Assembly (NCBI RefSeq): GCF_008831285.2
Contig: NC_045144.1
Coordinates: forward strand, 13,877,858-13,941,857
Length of the DNA: 64,000 nt
Direction: 5' to 3'
DNA from: Nymphaea colorata
Lineage: Eukaryota; Streptophyta; Magnoliopsida; Nymphaeales; Nymphaeaceae
A model generated the notes under the pieces. That model saw only the letters and a program-made list of their open reading frames with translations. It did no database searches and had not been told where the DNA came from. Within the stretch, counting starts at the first letter, position 1. The number at the start of each line of letters is the position of its first letter. Of the stretch, positions 36,091 through 48,072 are shown piece by piece. The position numbers and the translations under genes were made by a program.

Positions 36091-36285
36091 GCAGGGGTGG
36101 TCCGTAGGGGGCCCTTGGTCCCCACTTTTTTTTTTTTTTTTTTTTAGATAGGAATGTAAATTTTAAAAAATTTCACTTGTCGTATATAAAAATTTTGAAA
36201 AATGATATTTCAACCGTTGTTAAAATTTTGAAATTGTAATTAGTCATTGAAAAACTTTTTTGCTCCACCCCTCTTTGCAGGGCAG
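36091..36285. mobile_element. MITE-like element related to 18812-19004, opposite orientation
   Basis: Starts GCAGGGGTGGTCC and ends GGTGGAGC-like sequence on the complement, with the same AT-rich body (AAATTTTTATA, TTTAAAAAATTT) and poly-T tract (36126-36145) as the copy at 18812. Target duplication is not clear. Confidence 0.45.
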
Positions 36286-36334
36286 CTGCAAGAATAAATG
36301 AAAACAATGGAAAGGCGGTGGGAATGAACATTGA

Positions 36335-36525
36335 CTCAATGCCGACACAAGAATTTTGGCTGGTGGAAGCACTAGTTCAATAACCATAATGTTTTAAGGC
36401 GCACCTATATATATAAACAACCAAATATATGGAATTATTAACATATAAATAAGTAATGTTTGTAAGGCTGGTGTGGGCAACTGCCCACACTAACCACGAT
36501 GTGGCTCCGCCACTGACATTGAGCC
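36335..36525. mobile_element. MITE-like fragment ending in GTGGCTCCGCCACTG
   Basis: GCCGACACAAGAATTTTGGC at the left and GATGTGGCTCCGCCACTGAC at the right resemble the ends of abundant short plant repeats. Boundaries and target duplication are uncertain. Confidence 0.35.
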
Positions 36526-37499
36526 GTCAGCTGCTGGCTGGAGACGTTTGAATGTTGGTTTATCGATATTTGATGCCATCAAAGGGGCTCTTAGTTTCAA
36601 ACGGATATTTAACTAAAATCAGTATCTCTAAGAACTCCTCATTCAACAACAAATCCTATTGTAGAAGATGCAAATAGGACATACTAGCCTACTATCTAGT
36701 CTCTACCGTTTCTGGCAATAAAATTTCGGTCAACAAAATAGTTCCCGTTCTCTATGGTGGTTATTCTTGGCTCGTCTCAATGGTGGCAAGAATCGATGAC
36801 AAATGCGTGATAACTAGTCAAGGAGGCCTTGGACGAGATAGAGCCACCTTGACAAATGCCTCATTGACTAGTTGGTTGATTAACTTTTTACATCCTAGTT
36901 TAGGTCCCAAGCATCCATCGTTACAAAATTAAAGAGAAGCGTTGTTAAATAATTGTTACGATTTGACTGTACTAATTATTTAATTATGACTCATGAGATT
37001 AACTTGGTTAATAATTTAAAAAGTGCATGCCACATGTAATTTACTTTTACAGAAAGAAAGTTTAAACTGCCATCTTGTTACTTACGAAATCCATCAGGCC
37101 ACTCATATTATTTAATTATATTTACCCATATCAAGTATATAGATTGGATATTTCAAATTATTTTAATATAATCTACAAGCCAAACTTTTTATGATCTTTT
37201 GGATTCATTGGTTTTGGACAACAGGAGCATGTATGTAAATGATTGGATTCATCAAAAATATCTTAAATTTGCAAGACCACATTCTTATATGGCATAATTG
37301 AGTATAGGAAAGATGGAAATCAGTTCGCTGTGAGATGTTTTCAGATGTCTAGATGTTTGTAATATGTCACTAAAAGCAACATGAAACTGTCACTAAAGCT
37401 AAATAATTAATCATTGCGATTATTTTGTAGCTAAAGAGTTTTAGCTATGGATTTTAAAAGTTTCACCATCCGGCAACACTCAGTGGGCGTTCGACTTCA

Positions 37500-37503
37500 A
37501 TTC

Positions 37504-37583
<80 letters not shown>

Positions 37584-37595
37584 CACACACACACG
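37500..37595. repeat. Compound microsatellite CT-CA-TA-CA
   Basis: A CT run (about 37511-37550), then CA (37551-37566), TA (37567-37582) and CA again. Frames reading through it are artefacts. Confidence 0.9.
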
Positions 37596-37769
37596 ATAAT
37601 GCCTACCGTCGGATAGGTAAAATTAAGATTTCTGACACTAAACAATCTCGTAAGCAGTGCATTTCACAATGGAAAATCATTGGCCATAGTCTCTAGCCAT
37701 GGAATCTATCATTTGTGCATCGTAAAATTAATAAAAAAAACTCACCCAATAATGGATATTGGCTGGCTG

Positions 37770-37814
<45 letters not shown>

Positions 37815-37815
37815 G
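37770..37815. repeat. Compound microsatellite CT-TA
   Basis: A CT run at 37771-37792 passes directly into a TA run to 37813. Confidence 0.9.
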
Positions 37816-38967
37816 TGATTCATAGAAACCAGACCAATAGGTTAGCAACAAAAACAGGACCCTTTAAATATAATATTTAATGTGTTTTCTTAGTCGGACC
37901 TTAACAATATGATCCCAAGGATAGCTTGACAAAAAGTATGTATTAAGTTGAACACATTTTTTGGGTTTCAATAGTGTTGTTATAATAAATAATAATGAAT
38001 GGGTCCCATAGCATCAACATTTTGATAATAGAAAGATCAACATTTTTCACAAAAACAACTTCATTCAAACATATTTTATATCCAAATAGTTTTTATAAAT
38101 ATATTTAGATGGTGTATTTTATTAAAAAAAATTTTTAAAAATTAAAGGGTCTTGTTCTTGTCCCGGACCTAAGGGTCTGGTTGGAGCATTTTATCACTAA
38201 AACTTTTCAACCATGTTGGTATCTATTTTTCACCCATGGAAATTGTGAGATGTTCTAAAACTTAGAAGGTATTCTCAGACGAGACTTCTTGTTGCAATTT
38301 AACATGTGTGGACTCTAACTATGATAAATTTGTGGAGGCTCTTCTAATTTTACTGTAATTTTCGTTTGTGTTGCTACATGCTTATGTTCCAAATAAACAT
38401 TTTACTTACTTTTCATTTCCACTGTAATTTAATTGATGAATGCTATTCACAAAACTAAGATTTGTTCAAAGTTCCTGATGACTGAATGTGCGAGCATTTC
38501 TTTTGCAGCTCACAAGGAAAGAGCCCTGAGCACTTCATTAAACCTAATGTTGATCTGAACATCGAATCTTAGATAAAGAAGGTGAGTTCAAGCTCAGTTG
38601 TTTAAGAGAGCTAGCAGTTGAGCACTAGAACTATAACCTGACAGAGTTAAGGGTGTGTCGGTGGTGTAATAAGAGTAATAATCTTTATTAACATGTATGT
38701 GAATTTGTAATGATCTTTGTGAAGCTTGGAACCTGTCTAGAAGTAGAAAAATTCTTTGGAGAAATTGCATGATCATTTCGAAGCTCAGGAGTCATTTAGA
38801 CATGCATATCTACTGATCATGTCATTAAACTTTGCAAGAATGTTGTTTTGCATTTTAATAATAACAATATGTTAATGTTATAGCTTCTAGTGGTTCTGGC
38901 AAGAATGTTGTCAAATATATTTCAAAGTTGCAGCTCTGTCAATTCCAATGTTGCAAGGATTTTGAAC

Positions 38968-39440
38968 ATGTCTGTAGGGACAAGTGAAGGCATGCTTTTG
39001 CTAAATGTGAATGAAATGATGACAATATTGGATGGTAACGATATCAGATAAGATGAAGACATTGGTGTGGATGGCAACAAGAATGAGGAGGATGCAACAT
39101 AAGACACATACAATGAAGCAACCAATAATACTAACATTGTTGAATGTGCAGACGATATAAAATTAGTCCCAAATGTTGATAGTGAGTTTGTGCCAAAATT
39201 TGAAATTAAGTTTGACAAGGATGTAAAAGCATATGAATTTTATAATTTTTATGCAAAGAAAGGTGGTTTGGATAAAAGTGTATGTGACTGACTCTAAGAA
39301 GAGGCGTGGAGAAGTTATATATTACAAACAATTTGTTTGCAAGAAAACTTATTTCACGAAAAAAAGAATACACAATCACCAGATGTGGTATCACTCTTTG
39401 TGCATGGTTCAGTTCATTGATCAAAAAGCTTTGATTCTTT
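38968..39440 (+). pseudogene. FAR1/FHY3-type DNA-binding domain fragment, frameshifted
   Basis: One frame from ATG 38968 contains stops at 39049 and 39100 and then reads VPKFEIKFDKDVKAYEFYNF and YAKKGGF. The next frame continues it after a shift near 39270: IKVYVTDSKKRRGEVIYYKQ then FVCKK. This order, a large hydrophobic lead, EAYEFYxxYAxxxGF, basic linker and FVCxK, is that of the FAR1 zinc-binding domain. The domain is shared by FAR1/FHY3 transcription factors and Mutator-type transposases from which they derive. The zinc-ligand region is recognisable only as HSLCMVQFID. No MULE transposase domain follows. It is either a dead FAR1-related gene piece or a transposon remnant. Confidence 0.68.
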
Positions 39441-40838
39441 TCTCTTACAACATATGAACCATCTTGTTTATGGCACCACCGAAACTATCCACAAAACTTC
39501 GTTGTGCCCTAAAACAATGAGAAATAACTTATTTATATAGCATTGAATAACTTACTTTTTAAGATAAGTAACAATAATGTAGGGGAGTTACATCATTCTC
39601 ACACCCATAGAAGAGTCTGGCCTTTCAAATTGAATGCATCAATGAAAGTAAAACTGTTTTTTTTTTTCAACCCCTTCTCCCATGTGTGCCTATTGAAATC
39701 GTTTCTCTGTTTTTGATCACAAACTGTAGTTTACCACTGTCATGAAGTCGGCCACCTCACAGACAGGTAATCCCTGCCCGACTCATCTATATGTTGCGTT
39801 TTTTTAATAGCATATTGTTTTTAGACATTTTAGTTTTTTGAAATCGAGGTTTTCTCCCTGATGACTTTCCTCAAGGTTCATAAGTATTTTCCTTTCTCTA
39901 TTTTCAAATATCTAGAAGCTACCTCTTCACTGCATTTTTGTTGACTTTATTTGTCTTCTGGTTTTTGAAGATTTCCTTCCAATTTGGCTTTTGACCAGCC
40001 ATATTCTTGAATGAATGCTCTTTCTTGCATATTAAACCATGGTTTTCAAGTTGGGGCACTTGGCCTCCATGCTATTTATAATGGCTTGTGATTTTGCCCA
40101 ACTTAAAATGTCACCAAGTCTCCGTCGAGTACTTGTCTTCTAGAAAGGTTATGTGCAAACCATGACACAAATAATCGGTGGAGATAACAATATAAGTACC
40201 ACCTTCCACAGATTCTTCAATATGTTTTTCTCATGTGATTATCATGTATGAGAAGTTATAAGCTGCACCCCTTTTAAAACATGTGCCTCCCAAAGTTGCA
40301 TCCCAATTTTGAAATTTGAACATCAATATCAGAGTCACACCATTACAGTAGTTTGGTCTAAAACGTATGCAAACAACCATCTTTATTGATTCAAAATCTG
40401 CCCCACATATTGTTTTTGTTAGATTGTGCACAGGTTACCAATTAAATACAAGGTAATAATATTATTCAAGTATAAATGAACATTTCTCTACAAATTTCTC
40501 AGTTATTGGACTATTTTCAAGCTATTCTGAAATTTGACTCATTACGCACTAATCGCGAATCTATTGCTTTTTGTAGAATTTTGACCAGATTTTAAAATTT
40601 TCTTTTATATACCAAGAGTGCTAAAAACATTTATTTTTTTGGTTCTTCATAACCTTAATCTAACCTTCAAAGCAACCCTTCAAACAATCCAGATTTAGCA
40701 CAGGTCAACTAAACCCTAAATGTCTCCCACATAGAAAATCATAGACATGAACAAAATAATTTAGTGTTCTCAAGGATTTGTATATGCTGGTGCAAATGGA
40801 AATCAATCAAGAGGAGGAGGCAGTGGATGACATGTTCA

Positions 40839-40842
<4 letters not shown>

Positions 40843-40885
<43 letters not shown>
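40843..40885. repeat. GA microsatellite
   Basis: About 21 uninterrupted GA units. Confidence 0.95.
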
Positions 40886-40889
<4 letters not shown>

Positions 40890-42966
40890 ATAGTAGTGGA
40901 GGAGCACCTGATTGCATTAGCCGTCTCATGGTGGTTTTGGGCTTCTAAGTTGCGATGCTGCTGATTTAGGGCTTTTGAGTTGCGATACTACATGGTGTGG
41001 TATTATGGTGAAAATGAGCTATGTGGTCAAAGAGTGATCTGCCCTTAGTAACCATGGTGAAGAGAGCCCATTGCCGAGAGCCCGTCGTAGAGGAATGAAA
41101 TGCTATAACATCTAATATGATTTTCTTTTTTTGCCCATGAATAAATGTTCGACTTTCATAGGTTTTTTTTTCTATGGACAAAATTTCATGCTCTCACCCT
41201 CGAGAGCGTGGATTTTCTTCTGACGCATGAAGAGGGGAAGCAAGTTTTGAAATTATGGATTTTTGGTTGCCCTCTATAATGAAATCCTTGGCCATGGCTT
41301 AAGGTTAAAAATTCACTTTTCAAACATCACAAAAAACCAAACATCCTAGATCAAAACCATCAATCCAAGAATCTACTTCAAAGCCAGCGATCCCACAATC
41401 TACTTCAAAACCATCAATTTGGTAGCTATGAACATATTTCTATTAAATATTCATAGTGCTAAAAGATGCTGATATACAACTAATTTCACATGACAAGTAC
41501 CCAACTCCTTTTGAGCAAAAAGGAAATTATGTCAACCCACTTTTCAACTCTATTTTGAACTCATCCATGATGGTACAAGAAATCAATCTAAAATCCTTTC
41601 TTCAATATCAATACTTGAATGAGAAAACATAATATGCAAAAAAGATACCTAAAGAACATAGAAAAAGATCAGTGAAGAACTTGGTTGGACAGAACAAATT
41701 CAACATTCTCCTTTGTAATATACTTGGAGGCATTGCCATCTTATAAATATATATCATTCTGGCATACTTAGAATGCTAAACCCAGGTGCTTCTACAACTT
41801 AATGGCTACTTTGACCAATGCTCAGGCAACTTGAATTCAGATTTGGAGTAATGCTTCGTCCACAATGAGTGTTGTCTGGGTTGTTAACGTGATTAGTGTT
41901 AACATAAACCCAACTCCTGGGTGGGTTTGGCTGGTGAAGTACCATAGAGAGGACAAAGAGTGTTGTCTACTAGAAATTGGGTACTATATCAAAATGCCAA
42001 GCTTTGACATGAACTATGCAAATGCTCAGCTGCATTGCTTTCTAAATTATTTCTCAAGCCTCTCAAAGCTCATCAATTTAAATCACTGTTATATGTGAGT
42101 CTCATTTGACATCTGATGCTAAGTCAAAATGATTGGAAGAAGCATCCAACTAACCCAAATATTTCAATAATATTTTACATCAATTTTATATCATTGGGAT
42201 CCAGTGAAGTGAATTGAGAATTAGGTTCAACATAAATTGCCTTCACATTTTAGTTTTAAAATACTATATGTACAACAGACTCTAGTTAATGGAGAAAATC
42301 TGTGAGAGGTATATAATACCCTACATATCCTGCATGATAGCAGAAGGAATGACCTTTTCGTGTACACAAAGGTTATTCCTATGGAAGCCTAACCATGACC
42401 GCCAATATAATGGCCTTGACCAAACCCACTCACCAAATCCTTTTGGTTTGTATATTCTCCTTTAGAAAAGAGATGATTAGATGGAACACAATCATAACCA
42501 AGACAACTAAATTGAAAGTGATATTGTTACCAAATCAGCAACATCAACTTATGATGAATCTTTGTAGACAAAAGAGGTAGAAAGACTTGCATTAGGTTAT
42601 GGGAGGCCTAGAAGAAAAGTGAGAAAGAGAGAGAGCACCACAAAAAGAGAGAAAGCACTCCCACCACTACCAATTGAGTACTACTGAGCCCCCAAAGACT
42701 AGATGTACTATTGGGTTGCCGCTGGAAGGTTTGATGTATTGTCTTTGATGGTACATCATTTCTGAAGGAGAAACGGAAGGAAAAGAATATGATGGGGGAG
42801 AAAGGGAAAGTGTGGGATGAAGAAGAGAGAGAGATGGCTTAGGGTCGAGGCGACCCCTTGATGCCCTCTTGATCTTTTTTTTTTTCCTTTTTCTATGCCA
42901 TTGAGGGCATCAAATCCAGTTTTATCCGTTGGATACATCGATAGCATTACATGTCGCTTCCTACTA

Positions 42967-42990
42967 CATACACATATATATATATATATA
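42967..42990. repeat. TA microsatellite
   Basis: ATACACATATATATATATAT tract before AAACC. Confidence 0.85.
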
Positions 42991-43690
42991 AACCTCCAAA
43001 ATCATGTTCGAACACTACTTCTATCTTTCTCATATCCTGTGGTATTCTGGGCTGACATGTACCAACCTACATGATTTAACCCATCTATGGTGATCGGGTG
43101 TTCGCTTGCTAGCCATTACCTTTTGTGCCAGAAAACAGAAAAAAAAAACTTCCATTTATTTTGGGCATTCAAGGTAGTGACCTACTATATACTGCCTCTT
43201 GGTATCACCTTTGCCCACAAGTCTCCCCATCTTCATTGGCATGTCACCTCTTGCTTGGCTCAATCATTGCTCGCATCTCATGAAAATGTGTTTTTTTTTT
43301 GCCAAATTAGCAGTTCATCTTTTGGTGCTTGGAATGATGTTTTCTTTTGTGTTGTTACTTATGATTTTGACAATTTTCTGCAACGGTATTTGGTCGAGAT
43401 TCTGGCTGTTATTAGTGCTTTGTGATTGAGATTCTAGCTGTTATTATGGCATGTCATAAACTTAATTTATGCCTTCACTTGTCTCGCTTATGTAGTTTTT
43501 ATTTTAGTATTCTATTTTCTATTTTTGCATCAAAACCCTCAGCTCCTACCCCAACCCATTGTATCCACCATTTGCTCATGTAATGAAGAATTATACAAGA
43601 TGTAAATTGCTTTTTTTTAGTGAATTGGCTTGAAAACATCAATAAGCTAGCGTGTGTAGCACCCACTATCGAAACACATAAATAGCATTA

Positions 43691-43926
43691 TGTTAGAAAT
43701 TATATTTCTTTGGTGATTAATAAATTCTTTGTACACATGTCATAATTATTCTCTTATAATTCTTTAAAGCGACACATGTCAAAAAGGTGAAACAAATTAC
43801 ATTTGGTCTTTTTCAAAGGCTTTGCCATTCTATGTTTTATTTGCTCCCTGTATTGTTTTCTTGAGCTGAGTAATTGTTGTCGCCACGTTGTTGCAGCTTT
43901 GTTCTATTGTATTGGCTATTTCTACA
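43691..43926 (+). repeat. Putative 5' LTR of truncated copia element
   Basis: The right end (TTCTACA, 43920-43926) is set by the primer-binding-like sequence that follows. The left end TGTTAGAAATT at 43691 is the nearest plausible TG start and gives a 236-bp LTR. No second copy was found downstream, so the left limit is inference. Confidence 0.5.
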
Positions 43927-43938
43927 TGGTATCAATGC
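43927..43938 (+). other. Degenerate primer-binding site of copia element
   Basis: TGGTATCAATGC matches the plant copia TGGTATCAGAGC with two changes and is followed within ~40 bases by gag-like sequence. Confidence 0.65.
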
Positions 43939-44059
43939 AAAAGGGACTCTAATCCTAGTACTTCTTTGTCATGGCCTCAAATGTTTAGTTCAACTGCGCT
44001 GGTTCATCAGATTCTGATGGCATTCTCGAAATAGCTGCAGTCTTTTGAATCCCTATGTT

Positions 44060-47000
44060 GCTGCATTATAGCGATAGTCCTGGTGCAATTATCAATTCTT
44101 GACCAAAGTGAACTATAACACATGGAGTTGGTTCATGACAATGGCCCCTAATCCAAAAATTAGTACATTTTAGTAGATGGATCTCTTCCCAAGCCAGTTT
44201 TGTATGGTGGTGATTATATTCTGTGAATGCGCTTAGCACCATGGTCCTATCATGGATCTTTAACTCTCTATAGAAGAAAATATTGCAGAGCATGAACTAT
44301 TCTACCATCAAAAGAAGGTTTGGGAAGAACTCAAAGAAATGTATACCCATAATCTAGCACCAAGGAAGTTCCAACCTAAATCAGCAATTGCCAAACTAAC
44401 TCAAGCATCAGTAGCTGCTCACTATACTAAGCTAAAAGGATATTGGGATGAACAACAAGAGGATAAAGTCCACGAGTTTTTGATAGGTCTTAATGACTCC
44501 TACACTATTGCCTACAGGCAAATACTTCTTTAGGAACCTTTATCACTGCTAAGCTAAGTTTGCTCTCTCATTCTACAAGAAGAGAACTAGAGAGACACAA
44601 GAATGAACTCATCCATTTATCATGTTAGTCTGGCTGCAGTTGCTTCAAAGGCATGCATGAATAGAAACAAGAATGTTAGACGACAACAAGTACATTGCGC
44701 TTACTATCGCATAAATGGAGGAAGTCAACAAGAATACTACCCTTTCACTTGTTGTTGGAGAATGCACCCAACTTAAACAACTAGTAAAAGGAAAATCCCC
44801 AAATTCCTTGTTTGTCTCTCCTTCTATCAATTGTGCAGGTATAATTTCTCTGCAAGCTAGCATTTTGACTGGTTAGTGGCACGAGCCATCACTTGTGTTC
44901 TCATCTAAAGGTGCTGCCAGATATCACTGAGTTAAACTTTCCATTTTCCATACATCTTCCAAATAGCTCTCTGGTTAATGCTTCTCATAGAGAAGAAGCA
45001 TTTTTGTCTTCGTCTGTCATGCTTGAAAACATCTATTATGTTGCACACTTTCAGCAATAATATTGTTTTGTTTAACTAGTTGATAAAATAGTTTATGTTT
45101 TTTTTTCATCCATTGATTGTGTTTTGCAGGATCTGAGCTCCAGAACAATGATTAGAGTAAGGAATGAAAAAGGCGATCTCTACCTATTCAAACCAGACAT
45201 ATAGTACTCTACAAACTTCAATGGTGCTGCTACAACGACATCAATCCAAATTCAATCTCACCTGTGGCATTTGTGATTGAGGCACCCATCTTCTTAGGTT
45301 AATAAGTTGGCTATTCAAAGTGATTCCGAGATTAGCCTAAGGGATGGTTTTTGTGATGTTTGCTAAATGTCAAAATAGAGCCCTTTGTTGTCTTCTTTGA
45401 GTAATACAAAACTCTTTTTCCGTTTGCATTTCAACATGTGGGGGTTTACTCACAGTCTACTACTTCAGGATCCCACTATTTTTTCTCCATCATTGATGAG
45501 TTCTCTTAGGCAATCTAGACATATTTAATGGAGCACAAAAATGAAACAGAATATTTACTTTAAATGTTTGAAGCTCTAATTGGGAAGCCATTAGTTGCAC
45601 ATGCTTTAAAATTAAGAACTGACTATAGGCACAAAGTTCTTTGCAAATAGACTTAAAAATTTTCCATAGCAAAAGGGAATACTACATTATCATAGTCAAC
45701 CTCGTATGCTTCAACAAAATGTCGTTGTTGACAAAAAACATCATCATTTCCTCAATGTTTCTAGAGCTTTGATGTTTGTATCAAATATACCATTGCATTT
45801 TTGGGTTGAATGTGCCCTCACTTTACATATCTCATTAACTGAGCTCATACAAATGTTTTGCTTGGCATGACCATAAGAAAAACTTTTTGGTAGAAAGCTA
45901 AACTATTCACATTTAAGGGTCTTTAGATTTCTTTGTTATATAACCAACTTAGCTCCAAGTTCTCAATTTTTGACATGAGAGCTAAGACGACCTTTTGGGC
46001 AAAAAGGATACAAGCTTTCTGATCTAGAATCTAAGAAAATTTTTTACAGTCATGATGTCATTTCTAATGAGCAAAATTTTCCTTTTAAGTCTAATAAAGA
46101 TCAAGTTCAATCTCATTTTTTCCATTGCTGAGTGAAGATCAGTTGAGTAAACATCTTGAAATCAAGATTGAAGAATGTGCATCTCAAAGGTGTGACCGTT
46201 TTGAGAATGCCAACCAGCAACATATTCATCTGGTGAAGAACCATTGCTGGCTTAGTTACCTGTTCAAACCACTACAATAGAACCAAATATTTGTTCTCCT
46301 TCATATGACATACCTATATCTAATTATGAAAGACACAATCACTAATCTGCTTTGAACATACAAAACCAGATGTGAAGATCCGCTAAAAAACTGAAACACT
46401 CAGTCCTTAGAGATATTTACTGCAGAGCTGCCAAGCAACATTCACTTGAACCATCATCAACTGAAGGATGCAACACAACTAAGTATCCTCTAAAGAAATA
46501 TCTTTCCTTAGACAACTTTCCTTCCACTCATAGAGTGTTTCTTCTCTCAATTTCGCAACAGCCTGTACCAACTTCCTTTGAGCAAGGTCCACAAGATCCA
46601 ATTTGGATTAAGGCCATGGAAACTGAAATTTCAGCTTTGGAAGTGAATGAGACCTGGTTGCTTGTTGAGCCTCCAAATGATGCCACACCCATTGGTTGTA
46701 GATGGGTATGTCACATCAAATACAAGTTCGATGGTGAAGTTGAATGCTTCAAACTGTGTTTAGTCTCTAAAAGCTATGCACAAATCAACAATTGGCAACT
46801 TCATCATATAGATGTCTACAATGCTTTCCAAAATGGAAATTTAGAAGAAGATGTCTATATGAAATTGCCACTAGAGTATGATAAAACAAGTGAAACATGA
46901 GTATGTAAGTTACGTAAGTCTCTCTATGGTTTTTGTGAAGCTCTACAAAATTGGTTTTTCAAGTTTTGCACAGTTGTCTTGTCTTATGGATTTTGTCAAT

Positions 47001-47345
47001 CTAAGCATGATTATTTCTTGTTCACATACAAGAGAAATTATGATTTAAAGTTTTTTGGTATATGTAGATGATCTGATTATCATGGGTTATGAAGAGCAAA
47101 TAATACAAGAGGTCAATGACTTATCTACATAAGCAAAAATGAAAGATTTGGGTTTGCTTAAGTACCTTTTTAAAATACCTTTTGGGTGTCAGCTAGCAAG
47201 ATTGAGAAATGGATATTATTGGTGCAAACAAAATATGCTTGCAACATTCTTGATGAGATTAGACTCATTATTGGAATGTCATCTATGTGCCAATGGTGCA
47301 AAAAGGAAGCTTGTCGATGAACAATGGTGAACCATTGAAGGACCC
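44060..47345 (+). pseudogene. copia gag-pol remnant with stops and deletions
   Basis: Gag: YTKLKGYWDEQQED and FLIGLNDSYTIAYRQILL (44429-44533). Gag-pre-integrase: DLSSRTMIRVRNEKGDLYLF (45131-45190) with a degraded WHL..RHPSS and CDVC. Integrase-like VWGxFT (about 45437). Reverse transcriptase: WIKAMETEISALEVNETW and PIGCRWVCHIKYKFDGEV (46601-46741). Then HHIDVYNAFQNGNLEEDVYM, from which the usual ~28 residues between VSKSYAQ and WQLHH are deleted. The catalytic VYVDDLII is at about 47058. Stops and frame changes occur throughout. This copy is unrelated in detail to the copia element at 25756-30542. Confidence 0.82.
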
Positions 47346-47673
47346 ATCAGTCTACCCTCTTTCTCCCTTCCTCGTCACGTTTGTTCCTATTCTTCAGTCC
47401 CTTTTTTCTCCCTTCAAACTTTTCCTCACTTTCTCCCTCTCTCAGTGCATCACAGAAAAGAGAAAGAAAGAGGGGCACATGAGGTGAGATCCCCCCAAAT
47501 TATATTTTTTCTTAAATTGATCCAGTTCATTTATAAAATTTTCAAAATGCCTCATAAATTTTTTTTTTTCAATCGGGTCCTCCCCAAAAAGTTTCAGGCA
47601 TAACATCTTTCTCCCTATAATGAAATTTTGTAATAAAAAATTTTTACTGACCTAAGGTGAAAAAGATAAAGTA
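47346..47673. other. Spacer, CT-rich then AT-rich
   Basis: Starts with a pyrimidine-rich tract at the copia truncation point. No feature is supported. Confidence 0.45.
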
Positions 47674-48031
47674 GTGGGATCTCATGCCATCCTCTCTTTC
47701 CAACGTGTGAATCACCAACATGCATTGTTTGCTTTTAGCAATTATTTTTATTTGAAAGTACTAAAAGTCATTGATACAAGGTTTTCTTTGGCAATTCTCA
47801 TAATACAAAGAGTTCAGCGAGTGAAGGCTACATTTCATCACATAGTGGCTAACAAAGGTTAGAACCTTTAAGGTCAAATAATTAAGCACACGATTGTGGA
47901 TGAGAAATGGTCGGATAAACTTGATAACTTTTTAGATTTCATAAAGTTAATGTAGGATATATTGAAGGAAGTTGATGAAGACGAGCCTATGCTGCATAAA
48001 GTTTATGAACATGAGATAATATGATTCCATA
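47674..48031 (+). pseudogene. hAT-type transposase fragment (RNase H-like core)
   Basis: In a single frame: NHQHALFAFSNYFYLKVLK, VIDTRFSLAILIIQRVQRVK, then after two stops VDEKWSDKLDNFLDFIKLM, a stop, and DILKEVDEDEPMLHKVYE. This matches the plant hAT/DUF659 pattern, in which an ETRFAS block and an RxxRVKxxL block are followed by a W.DKIDYILxFTxPIYDMLR..DTDKPCLHLVYE block. Four in-frame stops make it dead. The N-terminal zinc finger and C-terminal dimerisation region are not visible nearby. It directly precedes the diverged tandem repeat at 48073-50052 and may be the coding remnant of the same element. Confidence 0.72.
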
Positions 48032-48072
48032 GATTCAAACTATAATTTTAGAGCATAAAGGAAAAATGTCAA

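Larger units (their letters stand above)
36526..38967. other. Intergenic with compound microsatellites
   Basis: No gene seen. Contains the CT/CA/TA arrays listed separately. Confidence 0.45.
39441..43690. other. Intergenic; no supported gene over 4.2 kb
   Basis: AT-rich with a GA array at 40843-40885 and a TA run at 42967-42990. Open frames at 40231-40431, 41865-42098 and 43087-43425 have no recognisable domains. A tandem motif TCTACTTCAAARCCA is repeated at 41371-41415. Confidence 0.4.
43691..47345 (+). mobile_element. Truncated Ty1/copia retrotransposon, + strand
   Basis: Putative 5' LTR, primer-binding site, gag, gag-pre-integrase/integrase and reverse transcriptase remnants follow in the correct order. 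The element stops after the reverse transcriptase at a point matching EPLKDPSVY (about 47330-47360). RNase H end, polypurine tract and 3' LTR are absent; sequence after 47360 is unrelated. Confidence 0.8.

Noticed and set aside
43087-43425. 112-codon open frame
   Set aside because: No domain, low-complexity hydrophobic translation, and no promoter or splice context.
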